64,000 nt of DNA from Gordius sp. MW1 (taxonomy: Eukaryota; Nematomorpha; Gordioida; Gordea; Gordiidae): NCBI GenBank assembly GCA_964036665.1, contig OZ038532.1, forward strand, positions 15,828,537-15,892,536, written 5' to 3'. The translations under genes were made by a program, and so were the position numbers. The notes under the pieces are model-generated. The model was given only the letters and a program-made list of their open reading frames with translations, was not told the DNA's origin and ran no database searches. Shown here piece by piece: positions 12,899 through 25,104 of this stretch; position 1 is the stretch's first letter, and every line of letters begins with the position of its first letter.

Positions 12899-15800
12899 AT
12901 TGACTTCCGAAAAGAGGTTTTAAGCTGCGAGAACTATCATTTTGACAAAAGACAACGTTTTATTGTTGCGATTAGTTTGTTGTATCGCAACGTGAGTGCT
13001 TAATTTTTCAAAAATGCACTATGCGATCATGATATTAAAGTAATAGTTTTCTGATTCTGATAAATTTTTACTTTTTATCATCGAAACCACGTCTGAAAAC
13101 GACAACTTTCATCGGATGAATACGGTTCAAAGAAAAATATGTGAAAAATTTTAAGGTAAAAATATTTATTTTTTTTAATTCTATGTGAAAGAGCATAAAA
13201 AAATATATAAAAGTAAGCCAATTTGAGAATCCTATTATCCTCGATTGACTTCCGAAAAGAGGTTTTAAGCTGCGAGAACTATCATTTTGACAAAAGACAA
13301 CGTTTTATTGTTGCGATTAGTTTGTTGTATCGCAACGTGGCTTAATTTTTGAAAATGGCTCTATGCGATCATGATTTCAAAGTAATAGTTTCAGATTCTG
13401 ATAAATTTTTACTTGGGATGATAGAAACCACGTCTGAAAACGACAACTTTCATCGGATGAATACGGTTCAAAGAAAAATATGTGAAAAATTTAAGGTAAA
13501 AATATTTATTTTTTTCAACTCTATGTGAAAGAGCATGAAAAAATATATAAAAGTAAGCCAATTTGAGAATCATATTATCCTCGATTGACTTCCGAAAAGA
13601 GGTTTTAAGCTGCGAGAACTATCATTTTGACAGAAGACAACGTTTTATTGTTGCGATTAGTTTGTTGTATCGCAACGTGAGTGCTGAATTTTTGAAAACT
13701 GCTCTATGCGATTATGATTTCAAAGTAATAGTTTTTAGATTCTGATAAATTTTTACTTGGGATCATAGAAACCACGTCTGAAAACGACAACTTTCATCGG
13801 ATGGATACGGTTCAAAGAAAAATATGTGAAAAATTTTGAGGTGAAAATATTTATTTTTTTCGATTCTATGTGAAAGAGCATAAAAAAATATATAAAAGTA
13901 AGCTAATTTGAGAATCCTATTATCCTCGATTGACTTCCGAAAAGAGGTTTTAAGCTGCGAGAACTATCATTTTGACAAAAGACAACGTTTTATTGTTGCG
14001 ATTAGTTTGTTGTATCGCAACGTGATGCTTAATTTTTGAAAATAGCTCTATGCGATCATGATTTCAAAATAATAGTTTTCAGATTCTGATAAATTTTTAC
14101 TTGGGATCATTGAAACCACGTCTGAAAACGACAACTTGGATCGGATGAATACGGTTCAAAGAAAAATATGTGAAAAATTTTGAGGTAAAAATATTTATTT
14201 TTTTCAATTCTATGTGAAAGAGCATAAAAAAATATATAAAAGTAAGCCAATTTGAGAATCCTATTATCCTCGATTGACTTCCGAAAAGAGGTTTTAAGCT
14301 GTGAGAACTATCATTTTGACAAAAGACAATGTTTTATTGTTGCGATTAGTTTGTTGTATCGCAACGTGATGCTTAATTTTTGAAAATGGCTCTATGCGAT
14401 CATGATTTCAAAGTAATAGTTTTCTGATTCTGATAAATTTTTACTTTTTATCATCGAAACCACGTCTGAAAAAGACAACTTTCATCGGATGAATACGGTT
14501 CAAAGAAAAATATGTGAAAAATTTTGAGGTAAAAATATTTATTTTTTTCGATTCTATGTGAAAGAGCATGAAAAAATATATAAAAGTAAGCCAATTTGAG
14601 AATCCTATTATCCTCGATTGACTTCCGAAAAGAGGTTTTAAGCTGCGAGAACTATCATTTTGACAAAAGACAACGTTTTATTGTTGCGATTAGTTTGTTG
14701 TATCGCAACGTGAGTGGTGAATTTTTGAAAACTGCTCTATGCGATTATGATTTCAAAGTAATAGTTTTTAGATTCTGATAAATTTTTACTTGGGATCATA
14801 GAAACCACGTCTGAAAACGACAACTTTCATCGGATGAATACGATTCAAAGAAAAAGATGTGAAAAATTTTGAGGTAAAAATATTAATTTTTTTTCGATTC
14901 TATGTGAAAGAGCATTAAAAAATATATAAAAGTAAGCCAATTTGAAAATCCTATTATCCTCGATTGACTTCCGAAAAGAGGTTTTAAGCTGCGAGAACTA
15001 TCATTTTGACAAAAGACAACGTTTTATTGTTGCGATTAGTTTGTTGTATCGCAACGTGATGCTTAATTTTTGAAAATGGCTCTATGCGATCATGATTTCA
15101 AAGTAATAGTTTTCAGATTCTGATAAATTTTTACTTGGGATCATTGAAACCACGTCTGAAAACGACAACTTGGATCGGATGAATACGGTTCAAAGAAAAA
15201 TATGTGAAAAATTTTGAGGTAAAAATATTTATTTTTTTCAATTCTATGTGAAAGAGCATAAAAAAATATATAAAAGTAAGCCAATTTGAGAATCCTATTA
15301 TCCTCGATTGACTTCCGAAAAGAGGTTTTAAGCTGCGAGAACTATCATTTTGACAAAAGACAACGTTTTATTGTTGCGATTAGTTTGTTGTATCGCAACG
15401 TGAGTGCTTAATTTTTCAATAATGCACTATGCGATCATGATATTAAAGTAATAGTTTTCTGATTCTGATAAATTTTTACTTTTTATCATCGAAACCACGT
15501 CTGAAAACGACAACTTTCATCGGATGAATACGGTTCAAAGAAAAATATGTGAAAAATTTTAAGGTAAAAATATTTATTTTTTTCAATTCTATGTGAAAGA
15601 GCATAAAAAAATATATAAAAGTAAGCCAATTTGAGAATCCTATTATCCTCGATTGACTTCCGAAAAGAGGTTTTAAGCTGCGAGAACTATCATTTTGACA
15701 AAAGACAACGTTTTATTGTTGCGATTAGTTTGTTGTATCGCAACGTGGCTTAATTTTTGAAAATGGCTCTATGCGATCATGATTTCAAAGTAATAGTTTC

Positions 15801-17710
15801 AGATTCTGATAAATTTTTACTTGGGATGATAGAAACCACGTCTGAAAACGACAACTTTCATCGGATGAATACGGTTCAAAGAAAAATATGTGAAAAATTT
15901 TAATGTAAAAATATTTATTTTTTTCAATTCTATGTGAAAGAGCATGAAAAAATATATAAAAGTAAGCCAATTTGAGAATCATATTATCCTCGATTAACTT
16001 CCGAAAAGAGGTTTTAAGCTGCGAGAACTATCATTTTGACAAAAGACGACGTTTTATTGTTGCGATTAGTTTGTTGTATCGCAACGTGAGTGCTGAATTT
16101 TTGAAAACTGCTCTGTGCGATTATGATTTCAAAGTAATAGTTTTTAGATTCTGATAAATTTTTACTTGGGATCATAGAAACCACGTCTGAAAACGACAAC
16201 TTTCATCGGATGGATACGGTTCAAAGAAAAATATGTGAAAAATTTTGAGGTGAAAATATTTATTTTTTTCGATTCTATGTGAAAGAGCATAAAAAAATAT
16301 ATAAAAGTAAGCTAATTTGAGAATCCTATTATCCTCGATTGACTTCCGAAAAGAGGTTTTAAGCTGCGAGAACTATCATTTTGACAAAAGACAACGTTTT
16401 ATTGTTGCGATTAGTTTGTTGTATCGCAACGTGATGCTTAATTTTTGAAAATGGCTCTATGCGATCATGATTTCAAAGTAATAGTTTTCAGATTCTGATA
16501 AATTTTTACTTGGGATCATTGAAACCACGTCTGAAAACGACAACTTGGATCGGATGAATACGGTTCAAAGAAAAATATGTGAAAAATTTTGAGGTAAAAA
16601 TATTTATTTTTTTCAATTCTATGTGAAAGAGCATAAAAAAATATATAAAAGTAAGCCAATTTGAGAATCCTATTATCCTCGATTGACTTCCGAAAAGAGG
16701 TTTTAAGCTGTGAGAACTATCATTTTGACAAAAGACAATGTTTTATTGTTGCGATTAGTTTGTTGTATCGCAACGTGATGCTTAATTTTTGAAAATGGCT
16801 CTATGCGATCATGATTTCAAAGTAATAGTTTTCTGATTCTGATAAATTTTTACTTTTTATCATCGAAACCACGTCTGAAAAAGACAACTTTCATCGGATG
16901 AATACGGTTCAAAGAAAAATATGTGAAAAATTTTGAGGTAAAAATATTTATTTTTTTCGATTCTATGTGAAAGAGCATGAAAAAATATATAAAAGTAAGC
17001 CAATTTGAGAATCCTATTATCCTCGATTGACTTCCGAAAAGAGGTTTTAAGCTGCGAGATCATTTTGACAAAAGACAACGTTTTATTGTTGCGATTAGTT
17101 TGTTGTATCGCAACGTGAGTGGTGAATTTTTGAAAACTGCTCTATGCGATTATGATTTCAAAGTAATAGTTTTTAGATTCTGATAAATTTTTACTTGGGA
17201 TCATAGAAACCACGTCTGAAAACGACAACTTTCATCGGATGAATACGGTTCAAAGAAAAAGATGTGAAAAATTTTGAGGTAAAAATATTAATTTTTTTTC
17301 GATTCTATGTGAAAGAGCATGAAAAAATATATAAAAGTGACCAATTTGAAAATCCTATTATCCTCGATTGACTTCCGAAAAGAGGTTTTAAGCTGCGAGA
17401 ACTATCATTTTGACAAAAGACAACGTTTTATTGTTGCGATTAGTTTGTTGTATCGCAACGTGATGCTTAATTTTTGAAAATGGCTCTATGCGATCATGAT
17501 TTCAAAGTAATAGTTTTCAGATTCTGATAAATTTTTACTTGGGATCATTGAAACCACGTCTGAAAACGACAACTTGGATCGGATGAATACGGTTCAAAGA
17601 AAAATATGTGAAAAATTTTGAGGTAAAAATATTTATTTTTTTCAATTCTATGTGAAAGAGCATAAAAAAATATATAAAAGTAAGCCAATTTGAGAATCCT
17701 ATTATCCTCG
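12899..17710. repeat. Seven-monomer HOR, two copies (2408 and 2404 bp)
   Basis: Units at 12899, 13244, 13584, 13929, 14273, 14617 and 14963 match those at 15307, 15652, 15993, 16338, 16682, 17026 and 17367 in order. Markers: ATGATATTAAAG (member 1); GTGGCTTAATTTTTG (member 2); GAATCATATTATCC before GTGCTGAATTTTTG (member 3); CAACTTGGATCGG (members 4 and 7); TGTGAGAAC with CAATGTTTTATTG (member 5); GTGGTGAATTTTTG (member 6). Copy 2 has a 4-bp loss in GCGAGATCATT at about 17056. Confidence 0.9.
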
Positions 17711-19434
17711 ATTGACTTCCGAAAAGAGGTTTTAAGCTGTGAGAACTATCATTTTGACAAAAGACAATGTTTTATTGTTGCGATGAGTTTGTTGTATCGC
17801 AACGTGATGCTTAATTTTTGAAAATGGCTCTATGCGATCATGATTTCAAAGTAATAGTTTTCTGATTCTGATAAATTTTTACTTTTTATCATCGAAACCA
17901 CGTCTGAAAAAGACAACTTTCATCGGATGAATACGGTTCAAAGAAAAATATGTGAAAAATTTTGAGGTAAAAATATTTATTTTTTTCGATTCTATGTGAA
18001 AGAGCATGAAAAAATATATAAAAGTAAGCCAATTTGAGAATCCTATTATCCTCGATTGACTTCCGAAAAGAGGTTTTAAGCTGCGAGAACTATCATTTTG
18101 ACAAAAGACAACGTTTTATTGTTGCGATTAGTTTGTTGTATCGCAACGTGAGTGGTGAATTTTTGAAAACTGCTCTATGCGATTATGATTTCAAAGTAAT
18201 AGTTTTTAGATTCTGATAAATTTTTACTTGGGATCATAGAAACCACGTCTGAAAACGACAACTTTCATCGGATGAATACGGTTCAAAGAAAAAGATGTGA
18301 AAAATTTTGAGGTAAAAATATTAATTTTTTTTCGATTCTATGTGAAAGAGCATGAAAAAATATATAAAAGTAAGCCAATTTGAAAATCCTATTATCCTCG
18401 ATTGACTTCCGAAAAGAGGTTTTAAACTGCGAGAACTATCATTTTGACAAAAGACAACGTTTTATTGTTGCGATTAGTTTGTTGTATCGCAACGTGAGTG
18501 CTTAATTTTTTAAAAATGCACTATGCGATCATGATTTTAAAGTAATAGTTTTCTGATTCTGATAAATTTTTACTTTTTATCATCGAAACCACGTCTGAAA
18601 ACGACAACTTTCATCGGATGCATACGGTTGAAAGAAAAATATGTAAAAAAATTTGAGGTGAAAATATTTATTTTTTTCGATTCTATGTGAAAGAGCATGA
18701 AAAAATATATAAAAGTAAGCCAATTTGAGAATCCTATTATCCTCGATTGACTTCCGAAAAGAGGTTTTAAGCTGTGAGAACTATCATTTTGACAAAAGAC
18801 AACGTTTTATTGTTGCGATTAGTTTGTTGTATCGCAACGTGATGCTTAATTTTTGAAAATGGCTCTATGCGATCATGATTTCAAAGTAATAGTTTTCTGA
18901 TTCTGATAAATTTTTACTTTTTATCATCGAAACCACGTCTGAAAAAGACAACTTTCATCGGATGAATACGGTTCAAAGAAAAATATGTGAAAAATTTTGA
19001 GGTAAAAATATTTATTTTTTTCGATTCTATGTGAAAGAGCATGAAAAAATATATAAAAGTAAGCCAATTTGAGAATCCTATTATCCTCGATTGACTTCCG
19101 AAAAGAGGTTTTAAGCTGCGAGAACTATCATTTTGACAAAAGACAACGTTTTATTGTTGCGATTAGTTTGTTGTATCGCAACGTGAGTGGTGAATTTTTG
19201 AAAACTGCTCTATGCGATTATGATTTCAAAGTAATAGTTTTTAGATTCTGATAAATTTTTACTTGGGATCATAGAAACCACGTCTGAAAACGACAACTTT
19301 CATCGGATGAATACGGTTCAAAGAAAAATATGTGAAAAATTTTGAGGTAAAAATATTTATTTTTTTCGATTCTATGTGAAAGAGCATGAAAAAATATATA
19401 AGAGTAAGCCAATTTGAGAATCCTATTATCCTCG
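14273..19434. repeat. Spreading doublet (~689 bp), four occurrences
   Basis: A pair of adjacent units recurs starting at 14273, 16682, 17711 and 18746. The first has TGTGAGAAC and GAAAAAGACAACTTTC; the second has GTGGTGAATTTTTGAAAACTG. The last two follow the previous one at 1029 and 1035 bp, which is trimer spacing. The doublet therefore moves both inside the 7-mer HOR and in shorter steps, evidence of several rounds of unequal exchange in one place. Confidence 0.85.
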
Positions 19435-20108
19435 ATTGACTTCGGAAAAGAGGTTTTAAGCTGCGAGAACGATCATTTTAACAAAAGACAACGTTTTATT
19501 GTTGCGATTAGTTTGTTGTATCGCAACGTGAGTGCTTAATTTTTTAAAATGGCTCTATGCGATTATGATTTCAAAGTAATAGTTTTCAGATTCTGATAAA
19601 TTTTTACTTGGGATCATAGAAACCACGTCTGAAAACGACATCTTTCATCGGATGAATACGGTTCAAAGAAAAATATGTGAAAAATTTTGAGGTAAAAATA
19701 TTAATTTTTTTTCGATTCTATGTGAAAGAGCATGAAAAAATATATAAAAGTAAGCCAATTTGAAAATCCTATTATCCTCGATTGACTTCCGAAAAGAGGT
19801 TTTAAGCTGCGAGAACTATCATTTTGACAAAAGACAACGTTTTATTGTTGCGATTAGTTTGTTGTATCGCAACGTGAGTGCTTAATTATTCAAAAATATT
19901 TTAAAGTAACATTTCTCTGATTCTGATAAATTTTTACTTTTATCATCGAAACCACGTCTGAAAACGACAACTTTCATCGGATGCATACGTTTGAAAGAAA
20001 AATATGTGAAAAATTTTGAGGTAAAAATATTTATTTTTTTCGATTCTATGTGAAAGAGCATGAAAAAATATATAAAAGTAAGCCAATTTGAGAATCCTAT
20101 TATCCTCG
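19435..20108. repeat. Two diverged full-length units at the end of the left domain
   Basis: The unit at 19435 has TTCGGAAAAG, GAACGATCATTTTAACAAAAG, TTTTTTAAAATGG and GACATCTTTC. The unit at 19781 is 328 bp and has CAAAAATATTTTAAAG (missing the GCACTATGCGATC stretch), AACATTTCTCTG and TACGTTTGAAAG. These features reappear far to the right in the units at 57600 and 57945, so the two places share a source. Confidence 0.85.
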
Positions 20109-21539
20109 ATTGACTTCCGAAAAGAGGTTTTAAGCTGCGAGAACTATCATTTTGACAAAAGACAACGTTTTATTGTTGCGATTAGTTTGTTGTATCGCAA
20201 CGTGAGTGCTTAATTTTTCAAAAATGCACTATGCGATCATGATTTTAAAGTAATAGTTTTCTGATTCTGATAAATTTTTACTTTTTATCATCGAAACCAC
20301 GTCTGAAAACGACAACTTTCATCGGATGCATACGGTTGAAAGAAAAATATGTGAAAAATTTTGAGGTAAAAATATTTATTTTTTCGATTCTATGTGAAAG
20401 AGCATGAAAAAATATATAAAAGTAAGCCAATTTGAGAATCCTATTATCCTCGATTGACTTCCGAAAAGAGGTTTTAAGCTGCGAGAACTATCATTTTGAC
20501 AATAGACAACGTTTTATTGTTGCGATTAGTTTGTTGTATCGCAACGTGTGGCTTATTTGAAAATGGCTCTATGCGATCATGATTTCAAAGTAATAGTTTC
20601 AGATTCTGATAAATTTTTACTTGGGATGATAGAAACCACGTCTGAAAACGACAACTTTCATCGGATGAATACGGTTCAAAGAAAAATATGTGAAATATTT
20701 TAAGGTAAAAATATTTATTTTTTTCAATTCTATGTGAAAGAGCATGAAAAAATATATAAAAGTAAGCCAATTTGAGAATCCTATTATCCTCGATTGACTT
20801 CCGAAAAGAGGTTCTAAGCTGCGAGAACTATCATTTTGACAAAAGACAACGTTTTATTGTAGCGATTAGTTTGTTGTATCGCAACGTGATGCTTAATTTT
20901 TGAAAATGGCTCTATGCGATCATGATTTCAAAGTAATAGTTTCAGATTTTGATAAATTTTTACTTGGGATCATAGAAACCACGTCTGAAAACGACAACTT
21001 TCGAACTATCATTTTGACAAAAGACAACGTTTTATTGTTGCGATTAGTTTGTTGTATCGCAACGTGATGCTTAATCATTGAAAATGGCTCTATGCGATCA
21101 TGATTTCAAAGTATTAGTTTCAGATTCTGATAAATTTTTACTTGGGATCATAGAAACCACGTCTGAAAACGACAACTTTCATTGGATGAATACGGTTCAA
21201 AGAAAAATATGTGAAAAATTTTAAGGTAAAAATATTTATTTTTTTCAATTTTTTTATGAAAGAGCATGAAAAAATATATAAAAGTAAGCCAATTTGAGAA
21301 TCCTATTATCCTCGATTGACTTCCGAAAAGAGGTTTTAAGCTGCGAGAACTATCATTTTGACAAAAGACAACGTTTTATTGTTGCGATTAGTTTGTTGTA
21401 TCGCAACGTGATGCTTAATTTTTGAAAATGGCTCTATGCGATCATGATTTCAAAGTAATAGGAAAAATTTTAAGGTAAAAATATTTATTTTTTTCAATTT
21501 TTTTATGAAAGAGCATGAAAAAATATATAAAAGTAAGCC

Positions 21540-21593
21540 AATTTGAGAATCCTATTATCCTCGATTAATTTGAGAATCCTATTATCCTCGATT
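21540..21593. repeat. 27-bp microduplication at a monomer boundary
   Basis: A 27-bp stretch beginning AATTTGAGAATCC and ending CTCGATT occurs twice in direct succession (21540-21566 and 21567-21593). It lengthens this short unit from 249 to 276 bp. I saw no other copy of the duplication in the window, so it is probably recent and local. Confidence 0.93.
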
Positions 21594-21931
21594 GACTTCC
21601 GAAAAGAGGTTTTAAGCTGCGAGAACTATCATTTTGACAAAAGACAAGGTTTTATTGTTGCGATTAGTTTGTTGTATCGCAACGTGTGGCTTAATTTTTG
21701 AAAATGGATCTATGCGATCATGATTTCAAAGTAATAGTTTCAGATTCTGATAAATTTTTACTTGGGATGATAGAAACCACGTCTGAAAACGACAACTTTC
21801 ATCGGATGAATACGGTTCAAAGAAAAATATGTGAAAAATTTTAAGGTAAAAATATTTATTTTTCAATTCTATGTGAAAGAGCATGAAAAAATATATAAAA
21901 GTAAGCCAATTTGAGAATCCTATCATTCTCG

Positions 21932-22619
21932 ATTGACTTCCGAAAAGAGGTTTTAAGCTGCTAGAACTATCATTTTGACAAAAGACAACGTTTTATTGTT
22001 GCGATTAGTTTGTTGTATCGCAACGTGATGCTTAATTTTTGAAAATGGCTCTATGCGATCATGATTTCAAAGTAATAGTTTCAGATTCTGATAAATTTTT
22101 ACTTGGGATGATAGAAACCACGTCTGAAAACGACAACTTTCATCGGATGAATACGGTTCAAAGAAAAATATGTGAAAAATTTTAAGGTAAAAAAATTTAT
22201 TTTTTTCAATTCTATGTGAAAGAGCATGAAAATATATATAAAAGTAAGCCAATTTGAGAATCCTATTATCCTCGATTGACTTCCGAAAAAAGGTCTTAAG
22301 CTGCGAGAACTATCATTTTGACAAAAGTCAACGTTTTATTGTTGCGATTAGTTTGTTGTATCGCAACGTGAGTGCTTAATTTTTCAAAAATGCACTATGC
22401 GATCATGATTTTAAAGTAATAGTTTTCTGATTCTGATAAATTTTTACTTTTTATCATCGAAACCACGTCTGAAAAAGACAACTTTCATCGGATGCATACG
22501 GTTGAAAGAAAAATATGTCAAAAATTTTGAGGTAAAAATAGTTATTTTTTTCGATTCTATGTGAAAGAGCAAGAAAAAATATATAAAAGTAAGCCAATTT
22601 GAGAATCCTATTATCCTCG
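21932..22619. repeat. AflII/HincII-marked unit pair (first of ten)
   Basis: The first unit has GGTAAAAAAATTTATT. The second opens with CCGAAAAAAGGTCTTAAGC (CTTAAG, AflII) and has AAAAGTCAACG (GTCAAC, HincII); most copies then carry GAAAAAGACAAC. The pair starts at 21932, 25105, 27937, 31090, 33922, 37916, 54014, 56912, 60241 and 63139. It marks where HOR copies begin or recombine and can serve as a physical mapping tag. Confidence 0.9.
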
Positions 22620-25104
22620 ATTGACTTCCGAAAAGAGGTTTTAAGCTGCGAGAACTATCATTTTGACAAAAGACAACGTTTTATTGTTGCGATTAGTTTG
22701 TTGTATTGCAACGTGAGTGCTTAATTTTTCAAAAATGCACTATGCGATCATGATTTTAAAGTAATAGTTTTCTGATTCTGATAAATTTTTACTTTTTATC
22801 ATCGAAACCACGTCTGAAAACGACAACTTTCATCGGATGCATACGGTTGAAAGAAAAATATGTGAAAAATTTTGAGGTAAAATATTTATTTTTTCGATTC
22901 TATGTGAAAGAGCTGAAAAAATATATAAAAGTAAGCCAATTTGAGAATTCTATTATCCTCGATTGACTTCCGAAAAGAGGTTTTAAGCTGCGAGAACTAT
23001 CATTTTGACAAAAGACAACGTTTTATTGTTGCGATTAGTTTGTTGTATCGCAACGTGATGCTTAATTTTTGAAAATGGCTCTATGCGATCATGATTTCAA
23101 AGTAATAGTTTTCTGATTCTGATAAATTTTTAATTTTTATCATCGAAACCACGTCTTAAAACGACAACTTTCATCGGATGCATACGGTTGAAAGAAAAAT
23201 ATGTGAAAAATTTTGAGGTAAAATATTTATTTTTTCGATTCTATGTGAAAGAGCATGAAAAAATATATAAAAGTAAGCCAATTTGAGAATCCTATTATCC
23301 TCGATTGACTTCCGAAAAGAGGTTTTAAGCTGCGAGAACTATCATTTTGACAAAAGACAACGTTTTATTGTTGCGATTAGTTTGTTGTATCGCAACGTGA
23401 GTGCTTAATTTTTCAAAAATGCACTATGCGATCATGATTTTAAAGTAATAGTTTTCTGATTCTGATAAATTTTTACTTTTTATCATCGAAACCACGTCTG
23501 AAAACGACAACTTTCATCGGATGCATACGGTTGAAAGAAAAATATGTGAAAAATTTTGAGGTAAAAATATTTATTTTTTCGATTCTATGTGAAAGAGCAT
23601 GAAAAAATATATAAAAGTAAGCCAATTTGAGAATCCTATTATCATCGATTGACTTCCGAAAAGAGGTTTTAAGCTGCGAGAACTATCATTTTGACAATAG
23701 ACAACGTTTTATTGTTGCGATTAGTTTGTTGTATCGCAACGTGTGGCTTAATTTTTGAAAATGGCTCTATGCGATCATGATTTCAAAGTAATAGTTTCAG
23801 ATTCTGATAAATTTTTACTTGGGATGATAGAAACCACGTCTGAAAACGACAACTTTCATCGGATGAATACGGTTCAAAGAAAAATATGTGAAATATTTTA
23901 AGGTAAAAATATTTATTTTTTTCAATTCTATGTGAAAGAGCATGAAAAAATATATAAAAGTAAGCCAATTTGAGAATCCTATTATCCTCGATTGACTTCC
24001 GAAAAGAGGTTCTAAGCTGCGAGAACTATCATTTTGACAAAAGACAACGTTTTATTGTAGCGATTAGTTTGTTGTATCGCAACGTGATGCTTAATTTTTG
24101 AAAATGGCTCTATGCGATCATGATTTCAAAGTAATAGTTTCAGATTTTGATAAATTTTTACTTGGGATCATAGAAACCACGTCTGAAAACGACAACTTTT
24201 GAACTATCATTTTGACAAAAGATAACGTTTTATTGTTGCGATTAGTTTGTTGTATCGCAACGTGATGCTTAATCATTGAAAATGGCTCTATGCGATCATG
24301 ATTTCAAAGTAATAGTTTCAGATTCTGATAAATTTTTACTTGGGATCATAGAAACCACGTCTGAAAACGACAACTTTCATTGGATGAATACGGTTCAAAG
24401 AAAAATATGTGAAAAATTTTAAGGTAAAAATATTTATTTTTTTCAATTTTTTTATGAAAGAGCATGAAAAAATATATAAAAGTAAGCCAATTTGAGAATC
24501 CTATTATCCTCGATTGACTTCCGAAAAGAGGTTTTAAGCTGCGAGAACTATCATTTTGACAAAAGACAACGTTTTATTGTTGCGATTAGTTTGTTGTATC
24601 GCAACGTGATGCTTAATTTTTGAAAATGGCTCTATGCGATCATGATTTCAAAGTAATAGTTTTCTGATTCTGATAAATTTTTAATTTTTATCATCGAAAC
24701 CACGTCTTAAAACGACAACTTTCATCGGATGCATACGGTTGAAAGAAAAATATGTGAAAAATGTTGAGGTAAAAATAGTTATTTTTTTCGATTCTATGTG
24801 AAAGAGCATGAAAAAATATATAAAAGTAAGCCAATTTGAGAATCCTATTATCCTCGATTGACTTCCGAAAAGAGGTTTTAAGCTGCGAGAACTGTCATTT
24901 TGACAAAAGACAACGTTTTATTGTTGCGATTAGTTTGTTGTATCGCAACGTGATGCTTAATTTTTGAAAATGGCTCTATGCGATCATGTTTCAAAGTAAT
25001 AGGAAAAATTTTAAGGTAAAAATATTTATTTTTTTAAATTTTTTTATGAAAGAGCATGAAAAAATATATAAAAGTAAGCCAATTTGAGAATCCTATTATC
25101 CTCG

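Larger units (their letters stand above)
20109..25104. repeat. Transition block: first fused and short units, 3.2-kb copy
   Basis: Units at 20109, 20453 and 20793 match those at 23304, 23648 and 23991 at offsets of 3195-3198 bp. They share AATAGACAACG, GTGTGGCTTA, AGGTTCTAAGC and TTGTAGCGATT. The fused units here are 20793-21314 and 23991-24512; short units are 21315-21590 and 24857-25104. The first copy of the HincII/AflII-marked pair is at 21932-22619. After 21315 and 24513 the two copies diverge, so the shared segment is about 1.2 kb. Confidence 0.87.

Noticed and set aside
13563..19251. 60-codon + strand frames at 13563, 14596, 15972, 18034 and 19069
   Set aside because: They begin with TTG, contain no ATG, and are copies of the same repeat variant (GTGCTGAA or GTGGTGAA removing a stop).
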